Below are positions 1-10,648 of a stretch of DNA of 64,000 nt, piece after piece; position 1 is the first letter of the stretch, and each line of letters opens with the position of its first letter. A program made the translations under genes and the position numbers. The stretch comes from Diacronema lutheri. Its lineage: Eukaryota; Haptophyta; Pavlovophyceae; Pavlovales; Pavlovaceae. The notes beneath the pieces were generated by a model. It worked only from the letters and a program-made list of their open reading frames with translations, had not been told where the DNA came from and did not search any database. The stretch covers positions 310,001 to 374,000 of the forward strand of contig JAGTXO010000030.1 in the NCBI GenBank assembly GCA_019448385.1. Direction: 5' to 3'.

Positions 1-1588
1 AGAGGTTCGCCACGTACACCAGCCCGAGCGACGCCGCGACGAGCACCCACGTCACCGGGTGCACCTCCACAATCTCCGCGGTAATCCCCGCCGAGCACTG
101 CGTCAGGTAGGCGCCGAAGTTGAAAGTGTCGTTCGGGTCGTTGAGCTTGATCTTGCGGCCCTCCGCGCCCTGCAGGCCGTACACGAACCGCTGGCGCATC
201 TGCGCCGCCACGCGCCCGCCGCGCCGCCCAGCGCGCGCGAAAGGGCGGCGGTAGAAGGGGGAGAGGGGGGGGGGGGGGGGGGGGGGGGCTAGTGTCGCGG
301 TGGCGCGTTGCACGCGGCCACGACGCCGCGCGGCCGCACGCCACGCGCGCCACGCCGCTCTTGCCTGCAAGAAGCGGTAGAGAGCCGGGTCGCGCTTGCG
401 CAGCTGCCAGTCCGATGACGTGTCGTCCATGTCGAGCGCCGCGCCCTCGTCCACCTGCCGCGTATAACCCGCGCGCACGCCAAGGCCCACGGGCACAGCG
501 CCACCGTCACCGTACCTCGCCTTGAGGTAGTCGTCGGACGGCGGTGGGAGCGGCGGCGGCCGGACGGCGGCGGCGGCGTCGTCGGTTGGGTCGTCGTGCG
601 CGCGCGTGCCGTCCTTTTTCGCCGCGTTGGCCTCGCGGATGCGGCGGCGCGCGTCGGCGGTCGCCTCGACCATCGCTGCCTCCTCGACGGCCTTGCGCGC
701 CTTCTCAACCTCGCGCCGCTTGCTGCGCTGCTCGAGCAGGTACTCGCCGCCGCGTTTGTCAAGGTCGTGCCAGCGCCGCGCCGCAACGTTCTGCACGTAG
801 ATGAGCCAGCCAATGAGGAGGAGGAAAAGGATCATCACGAAGAAGAGGCCAAAGTGGACTTTTTCAAAGAGGTGCAGCAGGTGCTCCTCGTCGCCATCGT
901 ACAGCCGCACGGAGAGGTGCGTGAAGACGCCCGAGTCCATGAGGAAGAAGGTGATGAGCGCGATAAAGCCGAGCACTGTCAGCTCGCCAAAGAGCGCCTG
1001 CAGGATGATGTGCTTGTGCTCGTCGACCGAGTGCTCGAGGTGGTGCTTGGTCTTCTCAAAGATGACAGACAGCAGGATCAGCGAGAGCATCAGCAGCAGG
1101 GCTATCTCGTCGTCGATCTGGCTCGCACCGTGGTGAGCGCCGCCGTGCTCACCGTGCTCCTCATGCGCGCCGTCGCCGTGCCCGCCGCCGCAGTGCGTGT
1201 CGCCCGCGCCGTGCTCGCCGTGCGCGTCGGCGGCGTGCGCGCCGTGCTCGTCGTGCTCCTCCTCGCCGGTGTCGCCGGTCGTGTTGGCCGGGTCCGATGG
1301 GTCGGTGTGCGCGTCGCCAGCGCGCTCTGGCGTCGTCGCCGCCGCCGCGTGCTCGTCCGTCGCGTCGTGCGCGCCGGGCGCAGGCGCGACGGCGTGCGAG
1401 CCGGTGGGCGCGTGCGCGCCCACACCGGCGCGCGCGCCGGCGTGGCCGTGGGCGAAGAGCTGCCTGCGGAAGTTGGGCGGCGCTGTGCTGCTCGGCGCAG
1501 CGAGCGCGCGGCCCGACACAACCGCCGCCGCGCACAGCAGCATGACCGCCGCCAGCCTGAGCCACGCCCGGCGCGGAGCCGCTGGCAT
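1..1588 (-). CDS. MLO-like seven-transmembrane protein, partial (3' end beyond window)
   Basis: MLO proteins are plasma-membrane proteins, best known in plants, where they bind calmodulin and have been linked to calcium entry. The start at 1588 opens a signal-like hydrophobic segment (about residues 8-28), then a His/Asp/Glu-rich loop (60-185), then hydrophobic segments around 190-210, 225-245 and 265-290. The cytosolic stretch ends with the MLO-like order DPALYRFLQ, RQRFVYGL and FNFGAYLTQC, followed by a further membrane segment at the window edge. Exon 1 is 1588-365 and exon 2 runs from 199 downward. The donor reads CAG|GCAAGA, a GC-AG intron (200-364) in phase 0 that restores the MLO order; it contains a C22 tract on the coding strand. 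Family call is from motif order only. The long His-rich loop is unusual. Confidence 0.72.
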   Translation of the reverse strand, partial: MPAAPRRAWLRLAAVMLLCAAAVVSGRALAAPSSTAPPNFRRQLFAHGHAGARAGVGAHAPTGSHAVAPAPGAHDATDEHAAAATTPERAGDAHTDPSDPANTTGDTGEEEHDEHGAHAADAHGEHGAGDTHCGGGHGDGAHEEHGEHGGAHHGASQIDDEIALLLMLSLILLSVIFEKTKHHLEHSVDEHKHIILQALFGELTVLGFIALITFFLMDSGVFTHLSVRLYDGDEEHLLHLFEKVHFGLFFVMILFLLLIGWLIYVQNVAARRWHDLDKRGGEYLLEQRSKRREVEKARKAVEEAAMVEATADARRRIREANAAKKDGTRAHDDPTDDAAAAVRPPPLPPPSDDYLKARYGDGGAVPVGLGVRAGYTRQVDEGAALDMDDTSSDWQLRKRDPALYRFLQARAAWRAWRAAARRRGRVQRATATLAPPPPPPPLSPFYRRPFARAGRRGGRVAAQMRQRFVYGLQGAEGRKIKLNDPNDTFNFGAYLTQCSAGITAEIVEVHPVTWVLVAASLGLVYVANL

Positions 1589-1701
1589 GTCTGGGTGACG
1601 CCCGACGCCAAACGCGATCGATCGATCGCACTTCAAAGTTTGCCGTTTACGGCGGCGGGCTCGTCCGTGCCGCGAGCGCGCCAACCCAGGGCGTGGGCGC
1701 G

Positions 1702-2394
1702 ATGGACGTGAGCTTCGACTCGCCCGTGACGGGCTCGCCGTCGGCCGCGCGACCGGACAGCCACAAGCGACGCGAGCGCGACGATGACACGCCGGCGCTC
1801 GGTGTGGGCACGACCAAAGTCCCGTCTCGCGTGCGCGCGTGCACGCGCGCGCGCGCGCGCGCGCGCGGACGACGCCGTGCGCCCGTCCATGCCCGCAGCG
1901 GATTGCGGTCCGCGCGACAGCGAGGCTCGCCAGCTTTGCTTCCTCTGCGCCGCGTGCCCGGCTCACGCGCCCACCGCTGTCCGGGCCGCACATCCCCGCC
2001 GTCCGCTTTGTGCCCGCAGACGATGCTCTACCTCGAGTGCGCGGACGCGCGGCAGTGGGAACATGCCATGGCAGATCTCGGCGCGCTGGTGCCCCTCGCC
2101 CTGCTCACGCGCGCGCCGTGGCCGCTCAACGACGGCGTGCGCGTCGTCGAGCTCTCGCTCGTGCGCACCGCGACGCTCGCGCTCGTGGACGGCGCCACCG
2201 AGCCACCGAGCAGCGAGGCGCTCGAGGCCGCCGGGCTCGACGGCTGGCGCGCCTCAGACTCGGATCGCGTCGTGCTCGTCTCCGCGCGGCTGCTGCGCGT
2301 CATCGACGGCGACAAGCGGCCGGGCCTCTCGCAGGTGCTCATCACGGACATGCTCACGACCATGTCGCTCGGCGCGCACGGCGCCAACGCTTGA
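1702..2394 (+). CDS. Small protein of unknown function
   Basis: I do not recognise this family. ATG at 1702 starts a short charged N-terminus. A likely intron (1804-2019, GT...CAG, 216 nt) joins to TMLYLECADARQWEHAM, giving 158 aa (102+375 nt). The intron length is a multiple of three and has no stop, so an unspliced 231-aa reading is also open, but its middle is Arg-rich and looks non-coding, with a long GC dinucleotide run. The C-terminal 120 residues look like an ordinary folded alpha/beta protein. It is divergent from the MLO gene (114 bp between ATGs) and converges on the OXR1-like gene with only 36 bp between stops. Confidence 0.5.
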   Translation: MDVSFDSPVTGSPSAARPDSHKRRERDDDTPALGVGTTKVPSRVRACTRARARARGRRRAPVHARSGLRSARQRGSPALLPLRRVPGSRAHRCPGRTSPPSALCPQTMLYLECADARQWEHAMADLGALVPLALLTRAPWPLNDGVRVVELSLVRTATLALVDGATEPPSSEALEAAGLDGWRASDSDRVVLVSARLLRVIDGDKRPGLSQVLITDMLTTMSLGAHGANA

Positions 2395-2430
2395 TTGAGT
2401 GCGCGCGCTAGAGTCTGACAGCCCCAACAG

Positions 2431-3663
2431 TCAATCGTCTGCGAGAACAGACGGCGCGACGAGCCCGTACACCTCGATGGCCGCGCAGCGAAACTCGCGC
2501 GCCGGCGCGACCATCCCAGCGTCGAATGTTTCGCACTCGCCCGCCGAGCCGTGCGCAAAGTCGGCGCTCAGCCAGAGCCCGAAGCAGCCGCCCGCGCCGA
2601 TTGCGAGCGAGCTTTCGTCCGAGAGCATAAAATACGAGTTCGCGCCCGTCCAGCGCAGCACCTGCCGCTTCGGGCGGAGCGAGAAGAGGAGCGTCTCGCC
2701 TGAGCCATAAAAACCTTTGCACGCCCGCCATTCGCACGGCGCGAAGGCGCCAAAGAGCGCGCCCAGCTCCGCGTCGCGCACGAGCAGCACGGTGCCCGCA
2801 TGCCCGCGCGCTCGGTCGAAGAAGGTGTGCAGAGAGCAGCCATGCTCCTCGAGGCAGTACCTAGCGCGAGCAACGCGCGCGCGTCCGCGCAGCGAGCGCG
2901 CGCGCCTCAGCGCGCAGTCCGGCGGCGCGCAGTCCGGCGGCGCGCAGTCCGGCGGCGCGCAGTCCGGCGGCGCGTGGCGCGCGCTCGCGCGCTCGCCGGC
3001 GCCGCGCGCGCGGCCGGGCACGAGGGCCACGAGCAGCACGAGCGCCTCCTTGCCGCAAGGTGCGGGGCGGTGTGCGCGCACAAGAGCTTCCAGTCGCACA
3101 GCTTGTGCCGCTGCGGTAGGCTAGCGGCGAGCGCCTCGATCTCAGCAGTGCTCACGAGCGGGGGCGGCGAGCGTGACGTCCGGCCGCGCAGCCTCGGCCT
3201 GAACGGTGGGAGGAGCGCCGCACGCACGCCGGCGGGCGCGTCGCCGTCCGAATCGTCCGCGCACGGAGCGCGGGCCGAGATTTGGCGCGAAAGGGACTCG
3301 AGGTAGGCGGCAAGCAGCGAACGACGAGATGCGGCGCCTCTGCCGCGCAAGCCGCGGCCGCGCGCGCGCGCGACGCGCCCGCCGTGCGCGTCGTCGCCGT
3401 CGGACGCCGGCTCGCTGCTCGCGTTCCGCTCGTCGCCGTCGCCGGCGACGATCGGCGGCCAGTGCGCGCCGCCCGCGTCCGCGCCCAAGCCGGGCGAGAT
3501 CTGCTGCGGCATTGACGTTCGCCCGCCGCGCGGACTGGCGAGCAGAGCGCGCAGCCGCTCGGCACGCCCGCCCGCGCCGCCCGCGCCGGCGGCGCGCTCG
3601 ACCGCGCCAACTCCTCCGCGGGTGTCGCGCGCCTGCGCGACGGCTTGGCCCTCGCCCGCCCAC

Positions 3664-3696
<33 letters not shown>

Positions 3697-3894
3697 AGCA
3701 CGCCGGCGCGCGCGCCGCGCCACGCGAGTGCGTCGGCGGCGACGGGCGCATAAGAGGAGGCCTCGAGCGAGCGCGCGCGCTGTCGGAACGAGGAGGACGA
3801 CGTGAGCGCGTCGCACGCGGTCTGCGCGGCGTGCATGTCCCGGAGCCAAAACGAAACGTCCGCCATGCGGCTGCTGAAAGGGCGCACGGGGGTA

Positions 3895-3938
<44 letters not shown>

Positions 3939-6508
3939 AGGAACGCGCGTGTTTGCGAGAGTGTGGCGTGTGAAATGGGGTCACACACATTTTGAGGGGG
4001 AAGGGGGATACGGCAGAGCGCGATCCAAGCATGAGAGATCGGGGCGCGCGAAGCGACTGCGCCGGCAAAGCAGCGGCAGCCGCAGCCGCCGAGCGCGCGC
4101 ACCCGTGCTCTGCTCCGTCACCGCCACCCGTTGCCGACAGGGCGAGATGCAGCGATGCGCACCGCTTGCGCGTGATGCCCGCCGGCGCCCCGGCCGCTCG
4201 CAGATTGTGCACACCGCCTCCGCCGTTCTCGCAATCGCCGCCGGCCCTTTCTGACGCCCCCCGGCGTTGCGCGCCGCGCCCGTCCCCGCACGGCGCCGCC
4301 TCGCGGCCCGAGCGCGCGCGCGCGTGCGCGACGGACGCGTTGTCGACGGCAATCTGCGGCAGGTGGGCGTCGCGGCGCAGGGCGGCCGCTCTCCGGACGG
4401 GTCAAAACGCGCGCGCGCGCGCCGACGGGCCCCTGTCGCGCAGGCGGTGGGAGGGGGCGGGCTATGCGCGCGGACGCATGCAGCCCGTCGCGCGGCGCTT
4501 CAACCCGCCGCGCATGGCGGTGGCGAAACGCCCATCGTGCGTCCTCGCCCGTAGCGTTGGCCGCACGCGCCGCGCCTGCCGCAGCCGCGCGACTTGCCTG
4601 GAAGGGCAGGCGGCCGTACGCGCGAACAAGCGGGTCCCAAAGCTCAGGCTCGAAGGTGGTCAGACCGTCCGAGACGGTGAGCGTGCCTGACACGCCACGG
4701 CCCTGCGTGCAGTACGTTGCGGGCATTGTGAGCGGCAGTTGCGCCGCCAGCGCCGCGCGCAGCGGCCGCGACGCGCCGCCGTGCGCCGGCGGCGGCGAGG
4801 CTGGCGGCGGAGTGAGGGAGCGTCGAACGAACCCAAAGGCGAGCGCGCGCGGAGCGCGCGCGCGCTCGGCCGCGGAGGCGGAGGCGGCACGCGCGAGAGA
4901 CGACGGTTGGCTTGGCCGTTGCACGCGCTGCGGCGTCGCGCTCGCGTCCGCCGCGCGCTTCGCCGCGCGCGCGCCGCCCGGCGGCGGCGCGGCCGCGGCT
5001 GCGGCCGTGGCCGCGTCGCTCGCGCCGCCCTCGTCCGCGCGCGGCGCGGCCGTCGGATGGGCGGGCCGCCCGTCGTCGGCACGCTCCGCACCGGGAAGCC
5101 ATAGCCGTTGGCCCGCCATGATGGCGCCGCCGATGGCGGGCAGACCGTTGGCGGCACGCAACTCGCGCGCGCCCACGCCCGCTCGCATCGCAACGGCCGC
5201 GAGCGTGTCGCCCGGCCGCACATCGTACTCGACGGCCCAGCCGTGCGGCGGCGCGTGCGTGCGCGAGCCGCGGCGCCTGCCGTCGTCCGCGCGGTGCAGC
5301 GGCCGCGGCCGCTGCACCGCCTGCTTGTCGCCGCCGGCCTCGCGCGCTCCTCTGCTGCCCTCGGCATGCACGCACGCACGCGCCTGCGTCCGCTCGTGCG
5401 CATGCGCGCTGGCAGGCATGGCGGCTGTCGGGGTGGCGGACACGGCGGCGGTGCGCGACAGCGCGGCCGAGGCGGCCTCCTCGCCCGCCGGACTCTTGGC
5501 GCGGCGTGCGGCACCGGCCGGCGGCGTGCGGCCGGCGACGGCCGGTGCAGGCGGCATGATCGCCTCGGCGCGCGCGTCGGCCGAGCAGCGCGATGCGGAT
5601 GCGCGGTCGGCCGGTCCGGGTCCGGATCCGGGTCCGGGTCCGGGTCCGGGTCCGGTCGGAGAAGATGGCTGCGCGTGCGCCTCGTGAGCCGGTGGCGCTG
5701 TCGCGCCTTGCTGATGCGTCCTCGTGCACGCGCCGCTCGGAGCGCCAGCCGGCGCAGTCAGCTCTGGCGGGCCGCAGGCGAATGCGGCGGGCGTGGCGGC
5801 GGCGGCGGCGGCGGCGCTCGGCGTGTGCGTCAAGAGCGTGCGCGCGCCGGCGGTGGCGACGAGCGCCTCGACAGCGGACAAGCCGCTGCGCGGCGGAGGG
5901 GCGGCCGACCTGGCGAGCACGAGCGGCGCGGCGACGAGCGACGTGCGCGACGGGGACGACAGGGCCATCGATGCGCGCTCCGACGGCGGCGCGTTGGTGG
6001 CCGTGTCGCGCCGCGCCCACCGGCCGTCCACACTGCGCGCCGCGCGCGCGCGCTCGATGGCGGCAGCGGGCGAGGAGACCGCATGCGTCGCACCCGCGCG
6101 CCACTCTGCAGGAACCTCGCGCCCGACTGCCGCCGCCGGCGAGCACATGGGCGAGTTGCCGTCGCTCGCGGCCACGTCAGCCGCGTCGGCCGGCAGCGAG
6201 CCCGGCGAGCGCATGCCGTCGCTCGCTGCCGAGCCAGTAGACCACGCGACCGGGTTGACGTCGACGCACGGTCGGCCGCGCGAGTGCGCACGCGCCGAGC
6301 CGTGCGTGCGCGCGTCGCTCGGCTTTGAGCCCGCCGACCAGCGCGCCGCATCCGCGGGCGCGCGCTCCGCGCGGCGCGCCGGCGTGCGCGGCGAATGCGC
6401 GCGCCCGTCGGCAGGTGGCATCGAGCCGCGCGCGCTCGGCTCAGCGAGCGTCTCGGCGAGCGGCTCGGCGGATGCGCCGCCGCTTTCGCCCTCCGCGCTC
6501 AGCTGCAT
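2431..6508 (-). CDS. OXR1-type protein: LysM, GRAM-like and TLDc domains
   Basis: OXR1/NCOA7-type proteins protect against oxidative stress; their TLDc domain binds the V-ATPase. The parts appear in the family order. A LysM-like module (EYDVRPGDTLAAVAMRAGV to MAGQRLWLP) lies near 5240-5095. A GRAM-like strand set (QGRGVSGTLTV, FEPELWDPLV) lies near 4710-4625. The TLDc domain starts with STAEIEALAASLPQRHKL, continues as DWKLLYCLEEHGCSLHTFF across an intron, and ends FRCAAIEVYGL. The last intron is secure (2861-3081, CTCTT|GTGCGC...GCTAG|G) because it rebuilds the TLDc WKLLY...HG.SL motif. The first intron is not settled: a GT donor at 4619 or a GC donor at 4597, joining near 3888 just after a 43-nt C tract. 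A polyQ run (CAG)10 lies at 3665-3696. ATG 6508 is preferred over 6586 because a TTTTAAAA box lies at 6566-6574. Confidence 0.72.
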
Positions 6509-6565
6509 GTCGGTGCGCCTCTCGCCGCCCGCCCTTGAACGTTGATGGCGGCGGCAGGTGCGCCG

Positions 6566-6574
6566 TTTTAAAAA
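6566..6574 (-). promoter_or_regulatory. TATA-like AT box upstream of the OXR1-like gene
   Basis: An isolated TTTTTAAAA in very GC-rich DNA, about 60 bp before the ATG at 6508. It lies between the ATG candidates 6508 and 6586, which favours 6508. Inferred from position only. Confidence 0.3.
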
Positions 6575-6616
6575 CTCTCGGTCCATGCTGCAGTGAGCCA
6601 AGTGACTCCTGAGGAG

Positions 6617-8062
6617 TCAAGACTCGCCTGCCGGCTGCGGCACGGGCACGAGGCGCCAAGGCCGCGAGCGCAACGGCCGGCCGGGCAGGACCCCGAGGCC
6701 TACGAAGACGACGGGGGAAGAGGGCGAGAGGCGCGCGCGCGGTCTATTCGCGGTACAGGCCGAGCGGCTCCCCTCCAAATTGCGCCCGTACGGCTCGACA
6801 TGCGTCACGTGCCCGTCGAAGCCCTTCTGCTCGACGTCGATCTTCAAGTTGACAATGTCGCCTGTGCGCACGTCGTACGCTGCGTACGCAACGTCCTCGA
6901 AGCGGTCCGGCGCAGCCGTGAGCGGCGGTGCGTCAATGCGGTCGAGCATGGCGCAGCAGGGCGCGCGCAGCGTGTCGTAGAGCGTGCTCGCCACTCGCGT
7001 GTTGGTGAAGACGGCCGACTCGATGCGCGAGACGGCGCGGTAGTAGGGGAACTTGAGCACGCACGAGCCGTCGACGACGCTCAAGTTGTCGGCGAGCATC
7101 CGCTGGTCGAACGGCTCGACGCGGCGCCAATCGCGATCGTTCTTTGGCGCGAGCGGCACGCGGACGAGTTGCGTCAGCTCGGAGACCCACAGCGCCTTGT
7201 CCGCTGGCACGACGACAGAGCCAGCGAGCACGCGCAGCCCGTCGGCGAAGACGATCGGCTCGCCGCCGTGCGCGCCGAGCTTGAACACCTTGGACGTCTC
7301 CTTGCCCGACTGGCGCAGAAAGTTGAGCGCCGTGCCGCGCAGCATCGCGCCGTCGTACGGCTGTGCGTGCGCACACAGCAGAGCGGCCGCGCGCGCGCGC
7401 GCAACGCGTCACGCGGCCGTCGGTGGGGGCGGTGGACGGACGGGGGGATGGAAACGGGAAGGCGCACAGAGGACAACGGCTGCCCGAGGGGCGCCATCGG
7501 ACCATGTGGTTGCACGCCGCGTAGAGCAACCGTCCTCGGGGCTGACCGCAATGTCGTTGGGCTGGTACCCGTCAGCAAACGTGGCGATGCGGCTCCACCT
7601 GCCCGGGTTCGCGCGTAAATCGACGAGCAGGATCGCGCCCGACTGGCCCATCTGCGGGCCGTACTCGCAAATGTACAGCTTGCCGTCAGCGGTGAGCTTG
7701 GTGCCGAAGAAGAGGCTCGCAAAAGGGAGCGTGGTGAGGAGCTTGAGGTGCGAGCCGCGGGGCGCGGCGAGGTCGATCGCGTAAAGACCGGTCGTGCGCG
7801 GCGCGCTCGTGTTGATCGGCACGTAGACGAACGGCGAGAAAGCCTCATTGTCGCAGCACGACTCCACAAACGTCGTGTCGGGCGGCAGGTCGACGTAACG
7901 GAGCGCTGGGTCCTTCAGCTCGAAGAACCCGGTCATCGGGTCGCGTAGGCCGACTTGGTCTTTGAGGGACTCAAAGAAGCCGTCCACGCTCCACTGCGTC
8001 CGGCGGTCGCGCAGGAATTGAGCGGCCTTCAGGCGCGCCAGCGGGCGCGTCTCGGCGCTCAT
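6617..8062 (-). CDS. SMP-30/strictosidine-synthase-like beta-propeller protein
   Basis: ATG 8062 begins MSAETRPLARLKAAQF. Blade-like repeats follow, including TGLYAIDLAAP, LTADGKLYICEYG, DGYQPNDIAVSPEDG, VVVPADKALWVSEL and TGDIVNLKID. The PNDIAVSPEDG segment resembles the P-N-G-I-A-x-S-P-D-G motif of SMP-30, gluconolactonase and strictosidine-synthase-like six-blade propellers, which are often hydrolases or lactonases. An intron separates two open blocks; ATTGCG|GTCAGC joined at 7360 keeps phase but would remove SPEDG, so the donor is uncertain. The listed stop (6617) gives an Arg-rich tail. In another frame the last bases read FGGEPLGLYRE and stop at 6729, a much more protein-like end that would need a one-base shift near 6782. 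Substrate unknown. Confidence 0.5.
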
Positions 8063-8209
8063 GTCCTCGGCAAGCAGATAAGAGTTGAGACCCCATATCA
8101 GGCGAAATGGGTAATTTTTTCATGACGTAAGCGCCGTTAGTATTTTTTCATGAGCGTGAACGAGGCTTCCGTCGTCGCCCGTCGGGGGGCCTGCGCGAGG
8201 CGCTCCCCT

Positions 8210-8253
<44 letters not shown>

Positions 8254-8734
8254 TTTCCCCCCTTTTTGACCATCTTTTTTTAAATTCCCATACGTACTTT
8301 TCGCCCCGGTCGGTGGGTTTGGGGGTGGCGGGGCGCGCGTGCGCGGCCACGCGGCCAGCATCGCGGCGCTTGCCACGCTGGCGGCGGGTGGCGGTGCGCT
8401 TCGCGGCGGCGGCAGGGGGCTGCGACGCGGCGGGGAGGGCGGCGGCTCGCTGGCGGCGGGCGTCGCGCTCTGCAGCGGCGGCGGGCGGCTTGGCGACGTG
8501 GCAGGCGGCGGCTCGGGGGTGGCGGTCGTCGCCGACGATCTTCGGGCCTCGGCGTGCGCGTGCGCGTCGGCCGGTGGTGTGATTGACGGCGGCCACCGGT
8601 GCGGCGGCGCGCGGGCGGCGGCGCGCGGTGGCTAGGCGCGTGTGGGCCTTTGGGCCTGCTCCGCCTGGCGCCTCGCTGCGCACTTCCTGACCCCATCTGT
8701 TGACCCGTCGGAAAGCGTCGTTAGTATACAACCG
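8063..8734. other. 672-bp intergenic stretch with a C43 tract and short direct repeats
   Basis: No convincing gene. It holds C43 at 8211-8253, a TTTTTTCATGA motif twice (8115-8125 and 8144-8154) and a 15-bp near-repeat (8129-8143 and 8713-8727). ORFs on both strands here are low-complexity Ala/Arg/Gly. It includes the 5' flank of the propeller gene and the 3' flank of the GH5 gene. Confidence 0.5.
8211..8253 (+). repeat. Homopolymer C43 tract
   Basis: Forty-three consecutive C residues; the opposite strand is G43, which can form G-quadruplexes. Tracts this long are prone to length errors in any assembly. Confidence 0.95.
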
Positions 8735-10648
8735 TCACGGCTGCTTGGCCTCGCTGAGCGCCGCTGTTGCGCTCGTGACGGGCAGGTCGCTCGCGATGCG
8801 CGTCCGGACGGGCGGCGCGGCCATGTGCGAGAGCTCGACGGCGCCGTGCGTCGCGGACGGCTGTGAGTGGCACGACGGCTGCGTCGCAAACGACGGCTGC
8901 GTCGCAAAGGACGGCGCCGTCTGCATCTTGACGAAGCCACCGCTCGGGCCGCCGCGCGAGCAGCAGCGGCCGCCGGCGAGCGCGACGACGAGCGCGAGCA
9001 CGAGCGACGCGACAAGGCAGACGGCCGACGCGATGGTGCCGACGAGAAGCTTTTCGAAGGGCAGCCCGGCGTCCGCCTCGTCGCAGCTGGGCACGGGCGG
9101 GTTCCACCCGTCGAGCGTCTTTGGCAGCCAGCCCTTGTCGTACATGTCGAGGAAGCCCCATCGCGGGTCGGCAACCTCCGACTTGAAATTCCAAAAGGTC
9201 CAGCCAACGGACGCCTCGTACCCGCCGATGGCGTACGCGGCGAAGAGCGTGTAGAAGGCGTCAAAGTCGAGCGGGCCGGGCGGCGCGCTCAGCGGGTCGA
9301 CCGGACACATGCCGTCGGCGTCCGGCCCGCCATGCGCGCCGCGCGGCAGCGGCCCGCCGCTGCCGACGTAGCGCGGCAGCTTGCCGAAGGTCTCAGGGCA
9401 GCGGACGCGGCCGCAGTTGGCGGGAACCGTCATGGACGGGTCGAGGCCGACGCCGTTGAGGAAGGTCATGCAGTCCGTCACCGCGAGCGACCACTCGCCC
9501 ACAACCGTGGGCAGCGCCTCCGCCGCCATCTCCACGAGGTCGCGCGGCGTGCCGCAGCCCGCCTGCCGCAAGTGCGCAACCTGCGGCACGTGGGAGCCGC
9601 GCGGCCACCAGCCGTGGTAGCGGTGCGTGTCGAGCACCGCGCCCGCCTGCGCCCACGGCTGCCCCTCCGCGCGCGTCACCGCCCACGCGCGGTTGCGGAA
9701 CGAGACGTCAAGGACGGGCGTCACGCGCGCGTTGACCGAGCGTATCGCAGCCCACGCTCGCTCGTAGTAGGCGAGGAGGCGCGCCTGGTCGATGGGGCAG
9801 TTGGCCTTGCAGAAGCCGGAGAGCGCGAAGCCGATCGGCTCGTTCACGAGCCCCATCTGCACCACTGCGCTCGAATTGGCGTACCGCGCGGCCACTCTGC
9901 GTAGGACGCCGATTGCGACCTCGGCATTCTCGTCGGACAGCCAATCGTGCGCGTCGAGCGGCGTCCCGAACGGCGGCTTGTGTGAGTCGCCAGAGTTGTC
10001 GAAGCCGTTCTGCGAGCCGGGGACGCCGTGCAGGTCAAGCACCACGCGCAACCCGTGCTTCTCCGCCCAGCTCACCGCCTTGTCCACGTACTCGATCGAC
10101 GAGACGCCCGGGCAGAACGACTGCTGATCCCCATACGCCCAATACCCGTACGGCAGCCGCACCGTGTTGACGCCGATGCGGCGGAGCTTGGCAAAGGTCG
10201 CCTCGGTAACCCACACGTCGCGGAACGCCTTGAGCTGCCTGCGCGCCTCGGCCGGCCCGAGCATCGCGCACAGCGTCCGCTCGTCCGTCGCGGGCGTCTC
10301 GCGGTCGAGAAACTGGTAGAAGAGCGACGGCGTGATCCACGGCTCGAGCACGAGCCAGCCGCCGAGGTTAACGCCGCGCATGCGCTGTGCGCCAGGGACG
10401 AGCGGACCGCTCGTATTCGCCGACACCGCGGGCGTGAACATGGGCGAGTTGTTCGCCGCGTGCCCGAGTAGGCTCGCAAAGACGGCGAGCGACACCGCGC
10501 ATGGCAGCACGAGCACGCACGCGCACAGCACGGGCGCGCGGCACGTGCGCGCGCGCGGCGCGGCCTGGCCCGTCGCATCCTCGTCAAGCGGCACGTCGTC
10601 GTAGCTTTCCACCGCGACCATGCCGTCCGGCGGGCCCCGCGACGCCAT
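8735..10648 (-). CDS. GH5 exo-beta-1,3-glucanase-like membrane protein
   Basis: A glycoside hydrolase of family 5 of the exo-1,3-glucanase type. It would release glucose from beta-1,3-glucans such as chrysolaminarin or wall glucan; that substrate is inferred. The single 637-aa ORF starts at 10648. A cytosolic N-terminus is followed by one membrane segment (about residues 37-62), so the enzyme should face outside or into the lumen. The signature RGVNLGGWLVLEPWITPSLF is diagnostic for this group. The acid/base Glu is E270 (LVNEP) and the nucleophile is E385 (VGEWS); both are present. A second membrane segment lies near 545-572 before a Ser/Gln-rich tail with THSQPSFA-like repeats. No intron is needed. 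The upstream SelM-like gene lies on the same strand, with 106 bp between its stop and this ATG. Confidence 0.9.
   Translation of the reverse strand: MASRGPPDGMVAVESYDDVPLDEDATGQAAPRARTCRAPVLCACVLVLPCAVSLAVFASLLGHAANNSPMFTPAVSANTSGPLVPGAQRMRGVNLGGWLVLEPWITPSLFYQFLDRETPATDERTLCAMLGPAEARRQLKAFRDVWVTEATFAKLRRIGVNTVRLPYGYWAYGDQQSFCPGVSSIEYVDKAVSWAEKHGLRVVLDLHGVPGSQNGFDNSGDSHKPPFGTPLDAHDWLSDENAEVAIGVLRRVAARYANSSAVVQMGLVNEPIGFALSGFCKANCPIDQARLLAYYERAWAAIRSVNARVTPVLDVSFRNRAWAVTRAEGQPWAQAGAVLDTHRYHGWWPRGSHVPQVAHLRQAGCGTPRDLVEMAAEALPTVVGEWSLAVTDCMTFLNGVGLDPSMTVPANCGRVRCPETFGKLPRYVGSGGPLPRGAHGGPDADGMCPVDPLSAPPGPLDFDAFYTLFAAYAIGGYEASVGWTFWNFKSEVADPRWGFLDMYDKGWLPKTLDGWNPPVPSCDEADAGLPFEKLLVGTIASAVCLVASLVLALVVALAGGRCCSRGGPSGGFVKMQTAPSFATQPSFATQPSCHSQPSATHGAVELSHMAAPPVRTRIASDLPVTSATAALSEAKQP

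Noticed and set aside
596-1711. 371-codon plus-strand ORF
   Set aside because: It is antisense to the MLO-like coding exon, whose minus-strand frame has signal peptide, membrane segments and family motifs.
8120-8731. 203-codon minus-strand ORF over the C43 tract
   Set aside because: Its Gly run comes from the homopolymer and the rest is Arg/Ala low complexity; no ATG-initiated conserved segment.
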